From Portulaca oleracea (taxonomy: Eukaryota > Streptophyta > Magnoliopsida > Caryophyllales > Portulacaceae), in NCBI GenBank assembly GCA_029582165.1, contig CM055875.1:3279501-3343500 (forward strand): a DNA stretch of 64,000 nt. The letters run 5' to 3'. Both the position numbers and the translations under genes were made by a program. Below, in pieces: positions 56,369 through 64,000 of this stretch. The notes beneath the pieces were generated by a model. The model worked only from the letters and a program-made list of their open reading frames with translations, was not told the DNA's origin and did no database searches. The first letter of the stretch is position 1. Each line of letters starts with the position of its first letter.

Positions 56369-57024
56369 ATGGCTCACAGGATGTTCCTTATGAGGAGAGT
56401 TCTTAGTAACTCAATTGTTTTTGAAGATCAACAACAACGAGAGACCATCTTTCAATCTCGTTGCACAATCAAGGGAAAAGTTTGTTCGTTGATCATTGGT
56501 GTTGAAAGCAGCACCAATGTGTCATCAACTACAATGGTGGACAAACTTCAGTTGGAAACGAGTCCCGATCCAAAGCCCTACACCATCCTGTTGCTCAGTC
56601 AGGGTGAAGATCTACAAGTGATTCTAAGATGTTTGGTTAGCTTTTCCATTGGCAAATCCTTTAAAGAATCTTCATGGTGTGATGTTTTGCCTATGGATGC
56701 TTGTCATATTCTACTTGGAAGACCATGGTTATTTGACAGGAGTGTGATGCACAACGGAAGAGCTAATACCTACACTCTTCTGATGAACAACAAGAGAATA
56801 ACCCTAACTCCACTGCAAATAACCCAACCGTCCCCACCTAAGGAAGATGATCCAAACCCCATCACTTCTATGACCACTGAACGCCCTAAGTTTAGTGAGC
56901 ATAAGGAGATCACTCCCTTAGACCCAAACACAAATCCTAGCCACAAAGAGCCAACCAATCTTGAAGAACCTAGTCACAACAACCCTCCTCTCGTCACCCC
57001 CCTTAGAGAACAACACCCTCATGT
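56369..57024 (+). pseudogene. Gyp-4 protease frame, active site lost
   Basis: An ATG at 56369 in good context opens a frame of more than 200 codons: MAHRMFLMRRVLSN, FQSRCTIKGKVCSLIIGVESS, WCDVLPMDACHILLGRPWLF, NGRANTYTLLMNNKRITL, then a Pro/Glu-rich linker. The active-site DGGSC or DSGSC of the sister elements is GVESS here, so the catalytic Asp is gone. The frame is otherwise clean, with no stop, unlike the other copies. Gag before it is missing, and the CACTA element interrupts after QHPHV. It may be a protein-coding leftover of a non-autonomous element, or simply a young copy; the sequence does not decide. Confidence 0.75.
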
Positions 57025-57370
57025 CACTACAACAGAACAGGCCTGCGGCGACCGTTACTATCAGTCATAAACGGGCTCTATCGGTCGCAGCAGAGGGCGG
57101 GCAACCGATATCAGCGATCAATACGTATCAGTCGCTGCAGATCCGTTGTTTGACGAACCGAGCCACCGATACCAATCGGTCGCCAAACTTGCGTCCGATA
57201 TACAATGGGGCGACCGATACGTATCGGTCGCCAGTTTAGCAACCGATACAGTGTCAGTCGCAACGTATCCATCGTAAATTTAGCGACCGATACGCTATCG
57301 GTCGCCATGTATCAATCGCAAAATAGTGACTAATAATTAGCGGCTGATACATATCGGTCGCAGATTATAA
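57025..57370. repeat. CACTA left terminus with subterminal palindromes
   Basis: The motif GCGACCGATAC-x-TATCGGTCGC and its variants recur about seven times in both directions (for example 57170-57190, 57211-57233, 57280-57305, 57342-57361). Such subterminal repeats are binding sites for the TNPA-type protein in En/Spm elements (established for the family, inferred here). Confidence 0.85.
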
Positions 57371-57462
57371 TTTAAATTTTTTTAAAAAAAATTCTGGATT
57401 AAATCGACTAGGTTATAATCATACTGTATTTATCGAAATATCGGTCCCTGCTATTATTATAT

Positions 57463-57596
<134 letters not shown>

Positions 57597-57805
57597 CTGT
57601 GTATTTTTTCACCTGTCAGTTTCATACATAACATACTTAAACATATATAATATTAAACATTTATGCATAACTAAAAGTTTATACATATATATAATAGCTA
57701 AAAGTTCATAACTAAAATTCAAGCTAAGTTTCATACAATCCAAACACAACTTAAAAGTTCATAACTAAAAGTTCATGCTAAGTTCATAACTAAAAGTGCA
57801 TAAGT

Positions 57806-59760
57806 TCAAGGTTGGGGAGGGAATTGCGGGGATCCTGATAAGTTTAGATATTGAGATGGGGAAGAAGAACTACCGCGTTGTCGTTGATATTGGACAACTT
57901 GTGTCAATTGACTCTGAATATGTGAGATGGCGAATGTGTGGGCAGCAAGTTGATCCCGCATAATAGCATCAGTGGACGGAGTTGCGCAGGGATTCCTCGA
58001 AGAAGAAGAACTACCCTGGGTAGGGGGTGGAGTATCATAGAAGTACGAGGTCGCACACTCAAGACCATAGATAGCTTGGTCTTTGGGTTTGTACTCCCCT
58101 GCCAGTTGGAGGTACAACTCCCTAGCTTCCGGGGAGTTCTCACACTTTTGGCGAAAAGTTTCCGGCAAGAATTCATACATAAGTAGCATACACAATAAAA
58201 CATAAAACATGCACAACTTAAACCATTCACAGCCACACGCCGGAGTTCAAATACAAACCAAACACACATAAAACATGCACGGCCACACGCCGGAGTTCAA
58301 ATACAATCCAAACACAACTTAAACCATTCACGGCCACACGCCGGAGTTTAAATACAATCCAAACACACATAAAACATGCACGACCACACGCCGGAATTTA
58401 AATACAATCCAAACACAACTTAAACCATTAACGGCCACATGTCGAAGTTCAAATACAATCCAAACACACATAAAACATGCACGGCCACACGCCGGAGTTC
58501 AAATACAATCCAAGCACAACTTAAACCATTCACGACCACACGCCGGAGTTCAAATACAATCCAAATACACATAAAACATGCACGGCCACACGCTGTAGTT
58601 CAAATACAATCCAAACACAACTTAAATCATTCACGGCCACACGCCGGAGTTCAAATACAATCCAAACACAACTTAAACCATTCACGGCCACACGCTGAAG
58701 TTCAAATACAATCCAAACACACATAAAATATGTACAACCACATGCCGAAGTTCAAATACAATCCAAACACAACTTAAACCATTCATGGCCACACGCCGGA
58801 GTTCAAATACAATCCAAACACACATAAACAATGTACGACCACACGTCGTAGTTCAAAAACAATCCAAAACACAAGTTAATGTTAATGAATATGTTTAAAA
58901 GAAACTTACAGCAAGTGTGGCATCATGTTCAGAACTCCACACCGGATTCCACGCAGCATCTCGCCCACAGTGAATGTGAGCCTGGACTTCAGACATGGTC
59001 ATCAATTTCCCCTCGGCCATCTACAAATTAAAATAGTAAATGCAAAAAATTGTTTAGATAGTTCGTAATTGTTAATGTATACATATAACTTTAATTTATT
59101 AATTGTGCCAATTTAGGATTCACCTGCTTCTTCATATAACTTGTTGCATAAACCGAGCCAACCCGCGTAATGCAATTGGCGGAGTTTTCATTGTTCTTGT
59201 TTGCTTTGGCGGCATTGGACCTCCAAATGAAATCCTTGGTTTTGGATTCCTCATCTATTGCATCACGATGCTCATCGCTCATATGAGGTACAAGGTCCGT
59301 CCTCTTCTTGGTCCTGACCTTGTACCTTGTATCAGAAGCCCGGTCGCACAATTTCGTGTGCCACCCACTAAACACATCTCTTGTTAATTCTTCTTCCAAC
59401 ACATAATGTCGCTGTATAAAGTAATTTATTAATGATTAGTTAAACGACTATTATATAAAAGAAAATCATGGACCCAATTTGCATAATTACTTACACAGAA
59501 ATCCAACCACAAATTTGTTTTCTCTTCTTTGGACCATTGGGAAGCAGGCTTTGGATTTGGGTGGGCACGAATTTGCCCTCCAACAAACCGTGCTAAACGG
59601 GGATCGGCGAACTTATGCAATCGTTACGGAAAAAACAAACAAAGTTATTAAAACCAATGCTAAATCACTGTACATAAGATTTTATGTGATCATCTTACCA
59701 ATCCTACCCCCGTTCAAGTCTTACACGGTTGGGGTATAGAGCAGGGTCGATTGGAGCAGC
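57806..59760 (-). pseudogene. CACTA accessory gene, Transposase_24 (Ptta/En/Spm) type
   Basis: The likely role is DNA binding at the element ends, as for TNPA-type proteins. Minus-strand pieces in order: 59490-59630 with LARFVGGQIRAHPNP and SKEEKTNLWLDF, then a GTAAGT donor; 59100-59402 with DVFSGWHTKLCDRASDTRYK, a TNPA-like NENSANCITRVGS and a CAG/GTGAAT donor; 58907-59020 with MSEVQAHIHCGRDAAW and a GTAAGT donor; and a last exon ending with the TGA at 57806, with ELYLQLAGEYKPKDQAIYGL and a Ser/Gln-rich tail. The intron before the last exon holds the minisatellite. A possible first exon at 59690-59760 has a frame break. Exon limits are estimates from splice-like sites. The family call rests on the order of these motifs. 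Confidence 0.65.
58190..58870. repeat. Minisatellite of alternating 50/51-bp units in an intron
   Basis: About 13 units share a 34-bp core (CCACACGCCGGAGTTC and ATACAATCCAA). Units end either with ACACACATAAAACATG (A, 50 bp) or ACACAACTTAAACCATT (B, 51 bp). The order is A-B repeated, with one B-B break near 58615-58680. This is a two-unit higher-order repeat of about 101 bp. Confidence 0.9.
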
Positions 59761-59989
59761 TCTTTGCCAAATGTTATGTGGCTGTCTCCCCCTAATATAA
59801 TAGTTAATATCAGGTAAAATCAAAACACAAGTTAGTTCCAAACTTATATATATATATATCAAAAATGGCATGCGTACGAGTAGAATGCATTGGCTTCAAC
59901 TAAGTTCATGAAAAATTTGAACCAAGTTGTGAATATAATAAAAGTTCAATGACTAGTAATGTATATTGACAAGATAATAGAATTCACTA
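59761..59989. other. Spacer between the two CACTA genes
   Basis: AT-rich, with a short (TA)n at 59849-59858. I see no exon or regulatory motif that can be supported. Confidence 0.5.
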
Positions 59990-62900
59990 ATCATACTCCC
60001 CTTCATCGTCACTACAAATAATCTCGGTACAAATAGGGTCTAACATATTATCCTCCTCTATTCCCACTCCCTCTTCCCCTATAATGGATTCATTAGCATC
60101 ATCGTTCATGGCTTCCTCATCACTTAAGTCATCTCAATCTTCGATTTGGTCCTCATCAATGCCAGATAGTGTTGGAGGATTTTTAGTGCTATCCTCTTGA
60201 TATGCGGCATCATCAATGCCGTCAATCGTTGACCTCAGCTTTATGATGAGTATTGCCCACCACTGGTTTCTATCTCGCCTTGTACTAGGATAATGAGTAT
60301 AAAACACTTTCATTGCTTGGGATGCCAGCACGAATGGTTCATATACTCGATATCGTTTTGTGTGGTTCACATCCACGAGATTGTAATGCTCATGTTTGTT
60401 CAAAGGATGGACGAAGTCAAACCAATCAACTTTGAACAAAACAACTTTGTAATTTCTAAATTTTCCTAAGTATTCCAACTGAATCACTTCTTGGAGCGTC
60501 CCATAGAAGTCTACGCCGTGCATTCCTTTGACATATACCCTAGAGTTGGCATTCGACTTTCATTGCCGTTGGACTTGGAAATTGTAGTTGTTAATGTAGT
60601 AATGGTTCCACCAACGCACATTTATGTTGGGACCGTAGGCTAACGCTCGAATAAAGTCATTTGCTTCATTTGAATTGATAGCCTACATAATATAATTTTT
60701 GCAAAGTCGTCAACTTCAAGTGGACAACATTATGATAATTGAACTAGAATATTACTAATTCAATCAAACTTGATCGTTCACCATTCGTTTAAATCATTCG
60801 GGAAATTGTTTCCCAAATTTGCTCCACAAATCCCCTATTTTTGTGCGTGGATGTGATACGCACATATCTTCTTCAAATTGCCTTTCAACAAATAACTTAA
60901 GGTGTTAATTAGATAATTAGTTACATAGTGCATGTACATACACATAGCAACGTGCAATCGTACATACCTTTCATACTTTTCCAACAAGTCGCTATTTGAA
61001 AGAACATATGCATGCGCCGCAACAAACTCTTGTTGGTTGAGATACTTCTTTTGACCCTCACTTGGCGCATATCCAATGTTTGAGGAAAACACATCAGGGA
61101 GGAGTTCGTTAACATCGTTAACATGTTTCACATCAGGGCATGCGTTTCTTTTAAGTTCCCTAGACTTAGTTTGAACATCAGGGGCAAAATATGCATCACA
61201 GAAGTTCGCTATCTCCTTTGTTAGGTATGCATTGCAGATAAACGATTCTACTCGTGCCTTGTTCCCCATGTTTTTCTTTAAATGGTGCAAAAATCTACAA
61301 CATTTTACAAGTAACAAACATTGATGTTTCCTTAAGATACATAATTCATCCCATAGTAACTATGAAAGATATGTAAGTTTAGTTGTACCTTTCAAAAGGA
61401 TACATCCACCTATACTGCACAGGTCCTTCCATCGCTGCTTCATAAGGAAAATGTACTGGAAGGTGTTCCATTACATTGAAGAAGGCATGGGGAAATATCA
61501 TTTCCAACTTACATAGATTTTCGGTATGTTTCTCTCTAACCGGATCATATCACTCACCTTTACATTAAAAGCACATAAATCTCTAAACAACTGGCTAAGT
61601 TCAGTCAATGGCTTCCAAAATTTTTGAGGAAGTAGCTCCTTGGTTGCAATTGGTAACAACCTCTCCATGAAAAAAATGACAATTATGGCTCTTGAACCCC
61701 TGCAACTATGAATTTTTGGGATCGACACATCTGCTCAGATTGCTCGCATAGCCATCAGGGAGTTTGAGGCCTTTCAACCACTCACACAAGGCGTTAACCT
61801 CTTCTATACCCATTTGATAGGGAGCGTTCGACATAGTTTTGGTGCTAGTCCCATCTTGATGATGAGTTTTTTGAATGTTTAGCCGACGACGCTTGCAATG
61901 GGTGGCTTGATCCCTACGCGAGTTCTTATCATCCTTGGTCTTGGCTTTGACAATCATGACGGTATTCAACACTTGATCAAATACATTCTTCTCAACATGC
62001 ATGACATCCAAGTTGTGTCAGATTTTAAGATATTTCCAATACGGCAACTCCCAAAATATGCTTCTCTTGTTCCAATTGTGAGACTCTAAATAACCATCAG
62101 CACAGTTATGCTGTTCCATGGAGCTCAGGAAATTACATACATGATCCCAAATTTGTTCCTCACTCAATCGAGGGAGTGGAGGTGAATTTTCTTCCTTATT
62201 CTTTGAGAAAGCGCTCTTATTTTTTGGAAATGGATGGTTCTCTGGGAGAAATTGTCTATGGGAACCGAACCAAGAATGTTTCCTACCATGTTGTAGCCAT
62301 CTAGCCTTTGTGTTCTCCATACAGTAGAGACAAGACATTTTCCCCGCTGTGGTCCAACTAGAGAGCATTTCATATGCCAGAATATCGCTTATGGTCCACA
62401 ACACGGATTCCTTCATTTAAAAATTTTGCTTCTTGGCGACATCATATGTGTCAATTCCAACCTCCCATAAATGTTTCAACTCATCGATTAACGGTTGCAA
62501 GTAGACATCAAGATTGCCCTTTGGACTTTTCGGCCCAGGAATTAACAGAGTCAGAAACAAGTACTGTTTCTTCATGCACAACCAAGGCGGCAAATTATAT
62601 GGAGTTGCAATCACCGGCCAACATGAATACGTCTGACCGAAACTGCCGAAAGGTGCAAAACCAACTGTGCATAGCCCCAACCGTACGTTTCGGGGCTCGG
62701 ACGCAAATTCCTTACGAAGGGCATCGAAATGCTTCCACGCTTCATTGTCACACGAATGAACCATAGTTCCATCATCACGTGCATTCATTGAGTGCCACGT
62801 CGTGTGCTCCGTAGATGTCTTAGTTGCATACAATCTTTGCAACCTCGGCCCGATTGGGATGTAAATCAATTGCTTGTGTGCAATGCGTTTCCCACGCAAC

Positions 62901-63626
62901 GTCGTTTTAGCATACCTATCGGCTCCGCATTGGTCACACTTATCTAAGTCAACTTTCTCCTTCCAAAACAACACGCACCCATTGGGACACGCATCGATTC
63001 TCTCATATGGAAGTTCTAAAGCACCAAGCAATTTCTTCGCTTGATAGTAGGTGTCTGTCATCTCATTGCCAGGGGGATATACGTCTTTCATTAACGCTAA
63101 CAGACTTGTACTCACATTTTATGTTAATCATCCGTGAGACAACCGACAACAAAGACATATCACTAACTTCATACAAAGGCTTTTTGGAGACATTGAGCAT
63201 TTCTAAGAACTTCTTAGTCCCTTCCTCTCGCTCATCTTCCCTCGTATCATCACCGCAGCTCAAAGGCATATGGCCCATGGCATCGGTGATCATTTCTTGC
63301 ATACTGTTGACACCTCCAGTACTAGAAGACCCATCAACCATAGTGTTAACAGTTTGACCACTACCCTCGAGAGTGGCAAAAGTCTCCCCGTGACTTATCC
63401 AAACATGATAATTTGGCTGAAAGTCGTGTTTGTACAAATTTAGCTTCACAATATCCTCGTCAATGTACTTCAACTTTTTGCATTTGCTACAAGGACACCT
63501 AAGTTTACTCAAACTACTCCATTGTTTTGCAACAGGTATAAATTCTTCATTCACCCTACGTACGAATTCCACACTAAGATGTTCACCATCATGTCTTTCA
63601 TACATCCATTTTCTACTACTCTCCAT
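59990..63626 (-). pseudogene. CACTA transposase gene, TNP2 type (Transposase_21)
   Basis: This gene would cut and rejoin element ends. The likely ATG is at 63626 (MESSRKWMYERHDGEHLS), opening the Transposase-associated domain with CPCSKCKKLKY. The core has CDQCGADRYAK, RGKRIAHKQLIYIPIGPRLQ, SEPRNVRLGLCTVGFAPFG, YSCWPVIATPYNLPPWLC and LDVMHVEKNVFDQVLNT, close to Transposase_21. DUF4218-like sequence (KARVESFICNAYLTKEIANFC) ends at a GTATGT donor near 60963, and a DUF4216-like part (GVDFYGTLQEVIQLEYLGKFRNYKVVLFK, split across lines of the domain) with an acidic tail ends near 59997. Breaks: frameshift near 63115, TAA after KKQNF at 62417, TGA for Arg at LKIRHNLD near 62015, and a frameshift near 61700. 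The divergent neighbour gene in En/Spm is transcribed with it; here both are on the minus strand. Confidence 0.88.
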
Positions 63627-64000
63627 TATGTATTTAGCTGCATACAACGTATATATCATTGTATGGGATTAAGTCACAATTAATTAAAGCAAATACATAA
63701 TTTTCATGAATATAATGTATGTCATTATTTATTGTTAATAAATATATCATGTTTCATTGAATTTCAACTAAACTTTTATGACTATCAATTAAAACTTCAA
63801 GTAAACTTTTTTTTGACATCTACAACTAAGTTATGTCACTAGTCAAGAGGATCCTGCTATTATACAAGTAGAGTGTGTTTGTTCCTGTTAATCTATGATT
63901 GAAAATGACTTTCATGAGTCGTATCGACTCTTCTTTATTTGTCTGGTTCACCAAAAAGTAGCGCAATCTCAGCAGTGAAATTGCGCGAGGTCTATAGTGC
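63627..64000. other. 5' flank of the CACTA transposase gene
   Basis: AT-rich leader region without clear subterminal palindromes of the left type. A GCGCAAT/ATTGCGC inverted pair lies at 63962-63987 and the window ends TATAGTGC. It may be the right terminal region or an interior part. Confidence 0.4.

Larger units (their letters stand above)
54653..57024 (+). mobile_element. Gyp-4: related element with long LTR and little gag, cut by CACTA
   Basis: LTR, primer-binding site and a protease frame are present. Between PBS and protease only about 95 bp remain, so gag is deleted. The protease site has lost its Asp. The right part lies beyond the CACTA insertion, outside the window. Confidence 0.83.

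Noticed and set aside
58190..58870. CRISPR-like regular repeats
   Set aside because: Units are contiguous without unique spacers, in plant transposon DNA; a minisatellite explains them.

Overview
The window is plant nuclear DNA, most likely from a dicot, made almost entirely of transposable elements and tandem repeats. I found no ordinary host gene, tRNA, rRNA or CRISPR array. The plant signs are Ty3/gypsy retrotransposons primed by initiator-Met tRNA, a Helitron, a Mutator-type foldback MITE, and a CACTA (En/Spm) element with TNP2-type and Transposase_24-type genes. All protein-coding regions recognised are broken transposon genes. The names Gyp-1 to Gyp-6 (no Gyp-3), LTR-R, SAT and blocks A-E are labels used only here.

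Layout. 1-4748: 3' part of Gyp-1, a Ty3/gypsy element on +. 4749-7999, 17850-21679, 25342-26081, 29766-30526 and 31773-32990: pieces of a long-monomer tandem repeat (SAT, about 1.75 kb per unit), each unit holding a GC-rich palindromic minisatellite. 8000-17849: a non-autonomous retroelement on the minus strand with LTRs of about 3.3 kb and a 640-bp interior. It carries a 1,884-bp Helitron, which itself carries a 72-bp TG...CA element with a perfect 5-bp target duplication. 21680-30526: two tandem copies of a 4.4-kb compound unit (LTR-R, retroelement interior, SAT), ending in a solo LTR-R at 30527-31772 with target duplication ACGCC. 32991-33822: unassigned GC-rich DNA.

33823-54652: a deep nest. 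Gyp-5, an old and badly eroded element, was hit by a Mutator MITE, by a solo LTR (itself split by nearly complete Gyp-6), by a second solo LTR, by Gyp-2 (itself split by a solo LTR) and by a solo LTR inside its 3' LTR. Most insertions can be dated relative to each other because target duplications are readable: GAGGA, ATCTT, GTTCC, GTCTC, TTTAA/TTTAC and CATAA/CACAA. 54653-57024: Gyp-4, a related element with a 1.6-kb LTR and almost no gag. 57025 to the window end: a CACTA element inserted in Gyp-4, with subterminal palindromes, a Transposase_24-type gene whose intron holds a dimeric minisatellite, and a TNP2-type transposase gene, both on the minus strand.

All the Gyp elements and solo LTRs share TGATG...CATCA ends, so they form one expanded lineage that has inserted repeatedly into itself. 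In Gyp-1, Gyp-2 and Gyp-6 the pol frame runs on into the 3' LTR. With the lack of a recognisable chromodomain, this suggests (inference) a CRM-like chromovirus group. Centromere-near or other heterochromatic DNA would fit, but the sequence alone does not prove it. No new defence or metabolic system was seen; the novelty lies in the repeats and their architecture.
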